In this document: one piece after another, positions 7,192 through 14,671 of the stretch
Numbering within the stretch: the stretch's first letter is position 1
How the letters are laid out: each line of letters begins with the position of its first letter
Origin: Phycisphaerae bacterium
GTDB lineage: Bacteria; Planctomycetota; Phycisphaerae; Sedimentisphaerales; SG8-4
Assembly (NCBI GenBank): GCA_030603035.1
Contig: JAUVYQ010000023.1
Coordinates: forward strand, 1 to 23,327
Direction: 5' to 3'
DNA: 23,327 nucleotides
Notes under the pieces: model-generated
The model's database searches: none
Told to the model about the DNA's origin: nothing
Seen by the model: only the letters and a program-made list of their open reading frames with translations
Program-made: the position numbers and the translations under genes

Positions 7192-7980
7192 ATGGCTGAA
7201 GTTTATCCATCTGACAACGCGTTGTTAAATATGCAATCTGACAGTGAGACCGGCGTTGAGTATATACCTACCGGTACATCGCCTTATTATCTGCACTTTA
7301 GAAAATTGCTGTATCGGCTATTGTTGGCTACACGGCGGGCAAACGATTTGAGGGTCTATGATGAGGGCGGGCTGGATATTGGCGTAAAAGAAGGCAAGTT
7401 CTGGCAGGGCACAGAGTTGGTTGGCTATGATGGCTCATCGGGCAATACTTTGGCGGATGATAAGACAAATATTTATGTCTATCTGGATTCAGCCGGCAAT
7501 CTTGTCACCAACGAATACAGCAGCTTCCCGAATATGGCAACCACGCCTCATATTCGCTTGGCGGTAGTAACCACCTCAGGCGGGGACATCGAGTCGATAA
7601 CCGATTCCCGCGCTGGTCATAATGTTGTGATGCCATATGGGGCCGGTGGGGTGAAAAAGCTGATCGAGGCACATACTGCCGATGATACGCTGACGGCGGC
7701 TGAATCCGGCAGTGTTCACACAAATTTAGGCGCTACCGGGACAATTACGCTTACGCTGCCGGCATCGGCGCCGCAGGGGACGGTATTTACCTTTGCGGTC
7801 CAGGCAGCCCAGGAGCTGCGGATTGACCCCGGCACGGCAACAATCAGGGACGACAGCGGCCAGACGGCTGATAAGTACAAGTCGGCTGATGCGATCGGTG
7901 AATGCCTGACACTTATTGCCGATTCGAATGGCGACTGGGTGACTATTGCCAAGAACGGGACCTGGACCGAGGAAGCGTAA
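7192..7980 (+). CDS. tail-fibre-like structural protein
   Basis: A 262-residue protein with a helical N-terminal segment (SPYYLHFRKLLYRLLLATRR) followed by glycine- and threonine-rich beta sequence, including GSVHTNLGATGTITLTLPAS, typical of C-terminal fibre domains that form trimeric beta structures. A putative role is receptor or surface binding on the particle. A good ribosome site AAGGAG precedes it. Its stop codon overlaps the next start as TAATG, indicating translational coupling. Family not recognised beyond this fibre-like character. Confidence 0.45.
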   Translation: MAEVYPSDNALLNMQSDSETGVEYIPTGTSPYYLHFRKLLYRLLLATRRANDLRVYDEGGLDIGVKEGKFWQGTELVGYDGSSGNTLADDKTNIYVYLDSAGNLVTNEYSSFPNMATTPHIRLAVVTTSGGDIESITDSRAGHNVVMPYGAGGVKKLIEAHTADDTLTAAESGSVHTNLGATGTITLTLPASAPQGTVFTFAVQAAQELRIDPGTATIRDDSGQTADKYKSADAIGECLTLIADSNGDWVTIAKNGTWTEEA

Positions 7981-8321
7981 TGAAAAATCATCCACTTTAT
8001 AAAAAGTTCAAACAGATAGTCCTTGACGGCAATTACACTATCGAGCAGGTGGAAAATGCGGACTTCAATCAGGTGGCAGAGCTGCTGGGCACTCGCAGCT
8101 TCAGTTTGGCTTTTCTCAATAATATGAAGCGCGGGATTATTATGGCGCTGCAAAACCAGAATGATGAAGCCGATATGCAGCAGTTGAGATTAACAGCAAT
8201 GATGTGGCTCAATGCGAACTTCCCAGATTGGCAGTCAGAACGTGGACGTGAAGACGACAAGCCGTTTGTGACCATCTGGTTGAAAGGCAAACCCCAATTA
8301 TCGGAGGAGGAACCTGAATAA
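7980..8321 (+). CDS. small protein translationally coupled between two fibre-type genes
   Basis: A 113-residue, helical and soluble protein (MKNHPLYKKFKQIVLDGNYT at the start) with no recognised domain. Its start overlaps the preceding stop (TAATG) and its own stop overlaps the next start in the same way, so the three genes are translated in tight coupling. A position between a fibre-like and a beta-helix gene, and a small alpha-helical size, would fit a fibre-assembly chaperone, but nothing in the sequence demonstrates that. Confidence 0.5.
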   Translation: MKNHPLYKKFKQIVLDGNYTIEQVENADFNQVAELLGTRSFSLAFLNNMKRGIIMALQNQNDEADMQQLRLTAMMWLNANFPDWQSERGREDDKPFVTIWLKGKPQLSEEEPE

Positions 8322-9799
8322 TGCCAATTATTTTCCACAATAAAGATAGTGTTTTCTTTGTCGGCGGTACCGGAACAAAGACAGGCCTTGCAACGGCTGG
8401 TGGTTGTACGCAGGCTTTCTGGGACAGTAGTCAAAACCTTGATGATGTGATGAAAAATAATGGTCAGCCACAAGGTTATGACGCTGATGCAGTGGTTACT
8501 GATAATGGTAGTGGCAAGGTACGAATGACAGGAGATGCAAGTAATTTTGCGACTTGTAGCGTAGGTTTGGTAGCATATTTATCCTTTCCTCCTCCTGGAA
8601 ATGGGGGGTATTCGAATGGCAGATACGAGGTAATCGATGTCGATAGTGCTGGCGATTGGATTGATATTGATTTGACATACGACCCTACTTATCAAAGCTC
8701 TTGTGATGTTACAGTTGGTGGGGCGTTTGATACCGCTCAGAATGCCTGGAACAACACGGACGCTACGCACAGTTATAGCGTTACGATTCACAGCAATAAA
8801 AGCCAATCTCATAGCAACGGAGATTTTACTGCAACGTGGAACCTTGGAACGGCAGGAGGTACTTTAACTAACACTAACAGGCCATTTAAGCGTTTCGTGG
8901 GATTTACCACGCAGCCAGAAGATGGTGGGCAGATTATCCTTGACGGTGAGGATGACGCAGCTTTTAGTCCGAATGGCGGTATAAAGCTTGATAGTGCCAT
9001 CGAGTGTATAATCTTTGAGAACGTGATTGTTAAACGGGCATATGTTAATTGGAATGCTGCTAATTCAGGTATTGCTGCCGCTCGTTTTATAAACTGTGAA
9101 GGTAATAATGGGCATACAGGATGGCGTCTGCAATATGGTGCCAATTTTGTTCTTATCAATTGTAAAGCCGACGGCAACACCTACTACGGGTTCGATTTGG
9201 TATACATCAGTGGTTTGTTGGCTCACTTTTTTATCAATTGTATAGCCAGTAATAACGGAAGAGAGGGTTTTAGAAACGCAGGCGGGCGTTTTGGAGGACT
9301 CCTCCTGGGATGTATCGCTCACGGTAATGGAAAAGGGGGAACGCCTTATGATGGTTTTCTTATCAAGGTGAACACCGGCACGGAAGTGGTAAGAAACTGT
9401 GTTGCTTATGATAACGGTAAGCACGGCTTTGAGTTTGGCTATTATGATGCTATTGCTATTAACTGTATCGCCAAGGACAACGGGCAGTGGGGGTTCTACG
9501 CTGATATGGGAGCAGTTAGACTGATGGCACCTCACGTTGCTTACTGCTGTGCTCACAATAATAGCAGCGGTCAGTTCAGCTTGCCTGGTGCATTACCTGC
9601 CATTCATAGTATCGAGGAAGACCCTCAGTTTGTCGATGCGGCCAATGGTGATTTCAGACCTCGCAATCCTGCGGTGCTTCGCGGCGGCAAGCCGGATATA
9701 AGCGGCAATCCCACTCAGATGGGAGCTATCTTACAGAAATATCAGTTCGGAGATCGTGAGCGCATAGTGAATATGGCCAGACTTAGAATTATTCGATAG
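8321..9799 (+). CDS. right-handed parallel beta-helix protein, tailspike-like
   Basis: A 492-residue protein with an N-terminal beta domain and a repetitive middle, about residues 258-390, in which coils of the form Asn-Cys-x-Ala-x-x-Asn-Gly-x-x-Gly-Phe recur six times (for example INCIASNNGREGF, RNCVAYDNGKHGF, INCIAKDNGQWGF). This is the right-handed parallel beta-helix pattern of pectate-lyase-like folds and phage tailspikes. Such proteins bind or cleave polysaccharide at the cell surface. No catalytic Asp/Glu set can be assigned from the primary sequence. No signal peptide, which fits a virion rather than a secreted enzyme. Planctomycetes also carry many secreted beta-helix proteins, so location in the virion cluster is the argument for tailspike. 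Confidence 0.65.
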   Translation: MPIIFHNKDSVFFVGGTGTKTGLATAGGCTQAFWDSSQNLDDVMKNNGQPQGYDADAVVTDNGSGKVRMTGDASNFATCSVGLVAYLSFPPPGNGGYSNGRYEVIDVDSAGDWIDIDLTYDPTYQSSCDVTVGGAFDTAQNAWNNTDATHSYSVTIHSNKSQSHSNGDFTATWNLGTAGGTLTNTNRPFKRFVGFTTQPEDGGQIILDGEDDAAFSPNGGIKLDSAIECIIFENVIVKRAYVNWNAANSGIAAARFINCEGNNGHTGWRLQYGANFVLINCKADGNTYYGFDLVYISGLLAHFFINCIASNNGREGFRNAGGRFGGLLLGCIAHGNGKGGTPYDGFLIKVNTGTEVVRNCVAYDNGKHGFEFGYYDAIAINCIAKDNGQWGFYADMGAVRLMAPHVAYCCAHNNSSGQFSLPGALPAIHSIEEDPQFVDAANGDFRPRNPAVLRGGKPDISGNPTQMGAILQKYQFGDRERIVNMARLRIIR

Positions 9800-9810
9800 G
9801 AGTTTAAAAA

Positions 9811-10254
9811 ATGGCAAATACGGCAATCGAAATACCCTTTTATGTATCAAAGGATGGAGAGCCGCTGACTGGTGCAGCAGCTCAAATGGATTTTGAAAGC
9901 TTGAAGACACTGGCAGGCGGTGACAAATCCGGCGATGCTCCAACTATCAGCGAAATCGGCGGCGGCTGGTACAAATTCAGCGTCGCTTACGGGGCGGCAC
10001 CATTTGATGCAGGCGACCTTATCGCGGTATTGGATGCCGATAAAAATGGTAACAACAATCTGGCTAATGCTGAGCGGTATATTCCCGTCGAAGTTAGGCT
10101 GGATTTTTATGCCCTGATGCGGCTGGTCAATAAGATGAGCCAGAATAAAAGTACGGGCGATATGGCAATAAAGAACGCTGGTGGCAATACGATACTGCAG
10201 CTTGGTATTACCGACGGCGAGAGCACGCTGGATAGAGAGCCGGGAGCGCCGTAA
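9811..10254 (+). CDS. fibre-associated beta-domain protein
   Basis: A 147-residue protein with an N-terminal beta-sandwich-like part (IEIPFYVSKDGEPLTGAAAQ) of the kind found at the N terminus of baseplate or fibre-upper proteins, a linker, and a C-terminal helical/beta segment (DFYALMRLVNKMSQNKS). Ribosome site TAGGAG lies upstream. It follows the beta-helix gene by 11 bases. A role joining the spike to the particle is plausible but inferred only from order and fold type. Confidence 0.4.
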   Translation: MANTAIEIPFYVSKDGEPLTGAAAQMDFESLKTLAGGDKSGDAPTISEIGGGWYKFSVAYGAAPFDAGDLIAVLDADKNGNNNLANAERYIPVEVRLDFYALMRLVNKMSQNKSTGDMAIKNAGGNTILQLGITDGESTLDREPGAP

Positions 10255-10282
10255 AGCTTATTTTTTATGACATTTTGAGACT

Positions 10283-10969
10283 ATGGAAGCCAAGTTTTTT
10301 GACAGTTTATATGAAGGTGATTCGCCAAACGGTGTCAAGCTCGGAATGGGCCTGACCGGCGGGGATTTCTGGCCTCGTATTGCAGGTTGTCAGGTGCTCT
10401 ATCGCGGGTCCGGCATCGATGAGATTGATTTCTCCAGCATACTGGCTGTGGCCGAAGCAGAGTCTTCTGAGATATGGCCGCCCAGCTATATTCCGCACAA
10501 TAGCGGCTCGACATATTTTTATGTTGTTCGTCGGGTCAATAATTGCGGGCGTCAGGAACATACCTTAGCTGCTGCGGTCAAAGTTTCAATAGATGCCAGC
10601 GGGAACCTGGCAGAGCCGCAGCCCAATAATATTTTTGAGGCAATAGCCCAACAGGTGTCCGGCAATAAAATACAGCTTATCTGGGTCTATTGCCCCATTG
10701 CACAGGAGTCGGCGCCTGCGTGCTTCAAGGTTTATTATGACGCCGGCACGGGACAAATCAATTATGAAAACCCAATTGCCATGATTTGCTATGCCGGCCG
10801 AAGGTTTTACAGCTACCAAAGTGACACACTCGAGGCGAGTAAATATCTCTTTTGCATAAGAGCTGAAGATGCTGCTGGGATGGAGAGTGCTTCATTGGCC
10901 CCAATAAGGGTCCAGCTTGATACCGTAAGCCCCGGTGCGGTCAATATTCTAAGTACCGAAATTATCTAA
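10283..10969 (+). CDS. fibronectin-III-like protein paralogous to 6394-7170
   Basis: A 228-residue protein with two FN3-like segments. The second contains CFKVYYDAGTGQINYENP, matching IYFDNSTGEIDYDKA in the gene at 6394, and ends in a strand pattern YLFCIRAEDAAGMESAS that also aligns with YKFAVKVTDEAGNESSG there. It lacks the FG-rich insert of the paralogue. No strong ribosome site is seen before the ATG. Probably another surface component of the particle; no named family. Confidence 0.45.
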   Translation: MEAKFFDSLYEGDSPNGVKLGMGLTGGDFWPRIAGCQVLYRGSGIDEIDFSSILAVAEAESSEIWPPSYIPHNSGSTYFYVVRRVNNCGRQEHTLAAAVKVSIDASGNLAEPQPNNIFEAIAQQVSGNKIQLIWVYCPIAQESAPACFKVYYDAGTGQINYENPIAMICYAGRRFYSYQSDTLEASKYLFCIRAEDAAGMESASLAPIRVQLDTVSPGAVNILSTEII

Positions 10970-10986
10970 CATATCTGAGGCTTCTT

Positions 10987-12816
10987 ATGTCTAACAGAAT
11001 CGACTTTTTCCAATCAACTCAAACACGACTGGCACTTCCCGGGGCTACTGTCTCAATTTTGCTCGATGGTGCGTTGTGCTCCCTTCTTGAGCCGATAGAG
11101 ATTGTGCGCAGCGGCTGGCCGGATTTTAGCTGGGCGAGATTAGCTTATAACTCTGCTGCGTACGCGAGCGCCGATTTGGTCGCTGTTGAGGATATTGAGA
11201 CCGAACTTGCGATGGGAGAACGTGTTTGCATCCAGCAAATTTATAACGGTGTCCCGCCAGGCGCAGCGGCTTTTGCTTTTCCTCTCTTCGAGGGTCAAAT
11301 AGAAGGCATCGAGACAGAGATTGGGCCTAAGGGTGAAAGAGTGGAAATCGTAGCCAGGGATTTTAGCGCAAATCTAAAACGTATCACCGTCTATGGCCAG
11401 CGGGTGGGTGATTCAGACGGCTCGAGTTTGTTTCTGGCTGGTGTTGATACCGTGTTTAATCTTGATGGCAAGGCCAATGCCAATCCTATGCTGATAAAAG
11501 TTAATGGTAAGAGCTATATAACCTTTTGTGCCGAGCCGTCGCAAGGCAAGCTCTGGAGCTATGTGGAAGTTATTAACTATTTGCTTTGCGAGTACTTGCC
11601 GAGCGGCCAACTGCAGAGGCCGAGTGTCGAGCAGTTGCAAGCATTGACCGAAGACCAGAAGGTTCGCGACCTTGATGTGACAGGCCTGAATCTATTACAG
11701 GCACTGCACCGATGCTGTGAGAGGATAGGATTGAAATTCAAATTTGTTCCCCGGCTCGTAGAAACTGGCCCTAAGCAGGCGATTGTGTTCTATAAGAGTG
11801 GTACAGGCAGAGCGGTTGAGTTAAATTGCCAACCGCACGGCGAACAGTTTAGCATCTCAAATACAAATATCGCGAGCTTGCGTAGCAGGAAAAATTTTTG
11901 GCCGATAACGCACAGGTATATTGCTCAGGGTGACTTCAAAGTTTATGAAGCGACCTTCGAATTGGTAAAGGCCTGGGACAGCAGCCACGAGGATATTGAT
12001 TATGATAAATTCTCACCTTCGACCAACCCCGATTTCTATCAGGTAAAGGATGTATATCGTAAATGGTGTCTCAACGAGGCAGGCGACTACAGTGGCACCC
12101 CATACAACCAGGGTGATACGTTTGACTTTTCAAAAATTTTCCAGAGTGGTAATTTCATTTGTCGTCGCAGGCGCTTTTGGCCGGCCTTAACCACTGACAA
12201 ACAGGAAAGGTCGCTGGGTTATTTTCTGCAGGTCTCATTTGATAACGGCTTGCACTGGTGGCAATACCTTTACGCTTTTAATAACCTGCTCGAGGAGTGC
12301 GGAGTGTGGCTCAGCAGTGACCAGCTCGATGTTGACACCTGGGTGGCGGCTCTAAAGGGAGTATTGAAGTTCAGGATAACCGCATCGGTAATCAGCGATG
12401 AGAGATTGAATTGTGTGGTTGCCGACGGGCCTGTCGATTCGACCGTGCCTGTGGTTGAGCATATTATTACGCTTCCCCGCCAGTTCAAGTATCGCAAGGT
12501 TTCCAGCCAGAGCATTTTTGCAAATTTATCCGGCGATACGCTCGGTGTGCCGGACGAGGCTGACGATTCTATTGCTTTATACGAATTTGTGCGTAAAAGG
12601 GCTCAGGTGGCGTCTGAGACTATCGAGACTGTCGATGTGCAGACGCCTTACTTGGCCTTTGATTACAGAATCGGCGACAGGGTGAGCACAAGTCCTGAAA
12701 GCAGGGACCTGCTCGGCTGCAGGAGCGATAACCGAAGCGTCAGCTGGATAGAGCAAGTCCAGATGGATTTTGAAAAGCAGTGTACGAATTTGAAAATCGT
12801 TCGCAAAAGGAAATAA
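10987..12816 (+). CDS. large hub/baseplate-like tail protein
   Basis: The largest protein of the cluster, 609 residues. The N-terminal segment FEGQIEGIETEIGPKGERVE followed by IVARDFSANLKRI has the style of hub proteins of the gpD/gp27 group, in which a beta-barrel carries a conserved R-D-x-S-x-x-L-x-R strand. Later parts are mixed alpha/beta with several Trp-rich stretches (for example GLHWWQYLYAFNN). A tail-tip or baseplate hub function is inferred. No lysozyme or peptidase motif was found. It begins 17 bases after the FN3-like gene and is followed by a five-base gap. Confidence 0.5.
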   Translation: MSNRIDFFQSTQTRLALPGATVSILLDGALCSLLEPIEIVRSGWPDFSWARLAYNSAAYASADLVAVEDIETELAMGERVCIQQIYNGVPPGAAAFAFPLFEGQIEGIETEIGPKGERVEIVARDFSANLKRITVYGQRVGDSDGSSLFLAGVDTVFNLDGKANANPMLIKVNGKSYITFCAEPSQGKLWSYVEVINYLLCEYLPSGQLQRPSVEQLQALTEDQKVRDLDVTGLNLLQALHRCCERIGLKFKFVPRLVETGPKQAIVFYKSGTGRAVELNCQPHGEQFSISNTNIASLRSRKNFWPITHRYIAQGDFKVYEATFELVKAWDSSHEDIDYDKFSPSTNPDFYQVKDVYRKWCLNEAGDYSGTPYNQGDTFDFSKIFQSGNFICRRRRFWPALTTDKQERSLGYFLQVSFDNGLHWWQYLYAFNNLLEECGVWLSSDQLDVDTWVAALKGVLKFRITASVISDERLNCVVADGPVDSTVPVVEHIITLPRQFKYRKVSSQSIFANLSGDTLGVPDEADDSIALYEFVRKRAQVASETIETVDVQTPYLAFDYRIGDRVSTSPESRDLLGCRSDNRSVSWIEQVQMDFEKQCTNLKIVRKRK

Positions 12817-12821
12817 CAATT

Positions 12822-13157
12822 ATGAGCAACGGTGTGAATATTGTAGATAACCAACAGGCACTGGAAAGACTTGCCCGAAAGGGTTCTGAAGAAACTCGAG
12901 AGATATCAGTTGTCACTTCACCCGGCGCCAGAGCCGCCGCCTGGGCTGTTAAGGTCAAAAGTCTGTCATCATATAATGTCTATAATGTCCGGGTTGTGGA
13001 GATAGGCGATGCAGGGTCGCTGCCGGTAGAGGTTGGGGGGCAGATGCAGGCAGTCAATTTGGCTGAATCGTTTCTTGAGGATGGCCAACTCCCAGCCGGG
13101 ACCTATGTGGTAATGTCCAGAGTGGGTGGTAAGAATGTTTTCTATGTCCCGGTGTAA
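12822..13157 (+). CDS. small beta-rich virion-cluster protein
   Basis: A 111-residue soluble protein (MSNGVNIVDNQQALERLARK at the start) with a C-terminal beta region VEVGGQMQAVNLAESFLEDG and a terminal strand KNVFYVPV. No recognised domain. The frame is open from 12780, but the start at 12822 avoids overlap with the hub gene. It sits between the hub-like gene and the membrane coiled-coil gene, so a minor tail or head role is possible. Confidence 0.5.
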   Translation: MSNGVNIVDNQQALERLARKGSEETREISVVTSPGARAAAWAVKVKSLSSYNVYNVRVVEIGDAGSLPVEVGGQMQAVNLAESFLEDGQLPAGTYVVMSRVGGKNVFYVPV

Positions 13158-13159
13158 AA

Positions 13160-13441
13160 ATGGCTGAAGAGAATTCGAGAAGCTGGCAGTTTAATCGCAG
13201 GGTAAATGTTTCTGTGTTGGTTCAATTGTTATTTCTGGCCTCTCTGATTGTGGGCAGTTGGGTTAATTTACAGAGACAGCTTGACCTGCTGCAGCACGAT
13301 GTAACGTATTTGTGTCAGTGTCAGAAGGATTTCCAGCAAAAACTCGAATTGCTTCAGTCAAAAAGCATTTCGTATGAGTATCGCCTTCGGGCGCTCGAGA
13401 GAGATTTAAACAAAACAGACACATCAGAAGAGACTTTTTAA
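13160..13441 (+). CDS. membrane-anchored coiled-coil protein, inner-spanin-like
   Basis: A 93-residue protein with a short basic N terminus, one membrane segment at about residues 17-35 (SVLVQLLFLASLIVGSWV), then a heptad-rich periplasmic helix to the end (QRQLDLLQHDVTYL and KSISYEYRLRALERDL). One transmembrane anchor plus a coiled coil is the architecture of an Rz-type inner spanin, which with an outer-membrane lipoprotein disrupts the envelope at lysis. The next gene is a lipoprotein. A cysteine pair (CQC) lies in the coil. No endolysin or holin is seen nearby, so the lysis role is unproven. Confidence 0.5.
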   Translation: MAEENSRSWQFNRRVNVSVLVQLLFLASLIVGSWVNLQRQLDLLQHDVTYLCQCQKDFQQKLELLQSKSISYEYRLRALERDLNKTDTSEETF

Positions 13442-13479
13442 TCGGTTAACAGGAACGAGACGGTTTAAGGAGAGAACTT

Positions 13480-14058
13480 ATGAAAAAGATTTTCGCGACA
13501 CTAATTCTGCCGTGCCTTTTATTGGCTGGCTGTGATAGTCTGCGTTTTGCACCGACCGAGGTCCAAAAGCAAAATGCCTGGCTGCACAATCGCACAACGA
13601 CGATAGCTGCAGAAACTGCCAAATCTGAGGCCACCTCTGAAAAACTGCAGGCATTGACCAAGCTGTCGCAGTTGCAGAGCAGGCCCTTTACTTCTTATTA
13701 CGGCCTGCCGAAGGAATTCCCACAAGCTGATACAGCCGAGGATATACTTGCCGAATCGAACTTCCGGCTTGCCCAAACGGCTCTACAGCAATCGGCTGAT
13801 AGGCCTGATGCCTGGCAATTAGCTGATAATGCGTTTGAATTGGCTATTGCTATTTCAGCTCTATTGGGTGGCGTGTATGGCACAAGAGCGGTTCGGTTCT
13901 TAAAGCAAGCCAGGAAAAAATCGCAGGCATTGCAGGAGATTATCGCCGGCAACGAGCTTTTCAAGAAAGAGTACAAAGCCTACGCTGGAGAATTCAAGCA
14001 AGCTCATCACGACCAATCACCCCAGACCCGTCAAATCGTGGCGGAAATGAAAGCGTGA
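13480..14058 (+). CDS. lipoprotein of the virion cluster, possible outer-spanin partner
   Basis: A 192-residue lipoprotein: signal MKKIFATLILPCLLLAGC with a clear lipobox (LLAGC, modified Cys at about residue 18), then an alpha-helical body rich in Ala and Gln, and a second hydrophobic segment at about residues 122-140 (AFELAIAISALLGGVYG). Ribosome site AAGGAG is present. It is the last gene of the cluster, ending in TGA, the only TGA stop among the intact genes of the window. An o-spanin is normally smaller and without a second hydrophobic segment, so this is a guess from order. An alternative is an envelope anchor for the particle. Confidence 0.55.
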   Translation: MKKIFATLILPCLLLAGCDSLRFAPTEVQKQNAWLHNRTTTIAAETAKSEATSEKLQALTKLSQLQSRPFTSYYGLPKEFPQADTAEDILAESNFRLAQTALQQSADRPDAWQLADNAFELAIAISALLGGVYGTRAVRFLKQARKKSQALQEIIAGNELFKKEYKAYAGEFKQAHHDQSPQTRQIVAEMKA

Positions 14059-14225
14059 CTCGATGCTTGATGCTCCCGGATTGAGGATTTGGTTATGTCT
14101 GAACCAGCGCGATTAGGCGAGGTTCTGCTGGAAGTAATGAGCGATATAACAAAGAGAATGGACGCCCGATGCTCGATTCTCATTGCAATTCCGGCAGAAA
14201 AAGCTATACTCGATGCTCGTTCGAA
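14056..14225. repeat. cluster of CTCGATGCT-type short repeats
   Basis: Variants ACTCGATGCTTGATG, CGATGCTCGATTCTC and ACTCGATGCTCGTTC occur three times between the lipoprotein stop and the DUF503 gene. They look like a fragmentary dispersed repeat family and flank or interrupt the short ORF here. Confidence 0.4.
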
Positions 14226-14269
14226 TATCAAGAATCCGCCAAGGGGCGTCCTGCGGAGAGAATCGAGAA
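14095..14269 (+). pseudogene. short ORF remnant upstream of the DUF503 gene
   Basis: An ATG at 14095 opens with MSEPARLGEVLLEVMSDITK, which looks like a genuine protein N terminus. About 25 codons on it runs into the CTCGATGCT repeat cluster and then into the reading-frame shadow of the DUF503 gene. This is most likely a gene truncated by repeat insertion. I do not recognise the family. Confidence 0.3.
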
Positions 14270-14551
14270 ATGATTGTCGGCGTGATGACAGCTCAATTGC
14301 ATATGCAGGGGGTAGCTTCCCTCAAGGAAAAGAGAAGCATCGTCAAAAGCATTATCGGCCGATTGAAAAGCAGGTTCAATGTTTCCGTTGCAGAAGTTGA
14401 GCATCAGGACAATAAAACACGTGCGGTCGTTGCGATAGCAATGGTTTGCAACGAAACTCGTTTCATAAATCAGCAGTTTGATGCCATCATTAATTTTATG
14501 CAGAAAGACGGCCGATTCCACCTCGGACAAATTGAACGGGAAACTTTTTAG
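14270..14551 (+). CDS. DUF503 family protein (YlxP-like)
   Basis: A 93-residue protein matching the DUF503/YlxP family along its length: MIVGVMTAQLHMQG, the invariant SLKEKRSIVKSIIGRLK, FNVSVAEVEHQD and a C-terminal helix. The family is a small ferredoxin-like-fold protein usually encoded between infB and rbfA and thought to act near ribosome maturation; that neighbourhood is absent here. The start at 14270 is chosen over the longer frame (14183) because GGAGAG precedes it and the family begins with MIVGV. It is the first host-type gene after the virion cluster. Confidence 0.85.
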   Translation: MIVGVMTAQLHMQGVASLKEKRSIVKSIIGRLKSRFNVSVAEVEHQDNKTRAVVAIAMVCNETRFINQQFDAIINFMQKDGRFHLGQIERETF

Positions 14552-14582
14552 TGATTTGGTGCTTGATGTTCCAAAAGAATTA

Positions 14583-14659
14583 AACGCAGAGAACGCTGAG
14601 AACGCAGAGAAAGAACTAAAATTAAAAAAAACTCGGCGGGCTCTGCGAGCTCGGCGGTT
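14583..14659. repeat. tandem 9-mer inverted array between convergent genes
   Basis: Left arm: three 9-mers AACGCAGAG, AACGCTGAG, AACGCAGAG (14583-14609). Right arm: CTCGGCGGG, CTCTGCGAG, CTCGGCGG (about 14632-14657), roughly the reverse complement of the left, with an A-rich centre. It fills the 120-base gap between the converging DUF503 and membrane-protein genes and could serve as a bidirectional transcription stop, or be a dispersed repeat. Confidence 0.65.
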
Positions 14660-14671
14660 AAAAAAGACGAA

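Noticed and set aside
8321..9799. Tape-measure protein
   Set aside because: The sequence is repetitive beta-helix, not long alpha-helical, and it is too short.
14583..14659. CRISPR array
   Set aside because: Units are nine bases with no spacers and arranged as an inverted structure; no cas genes nearby.
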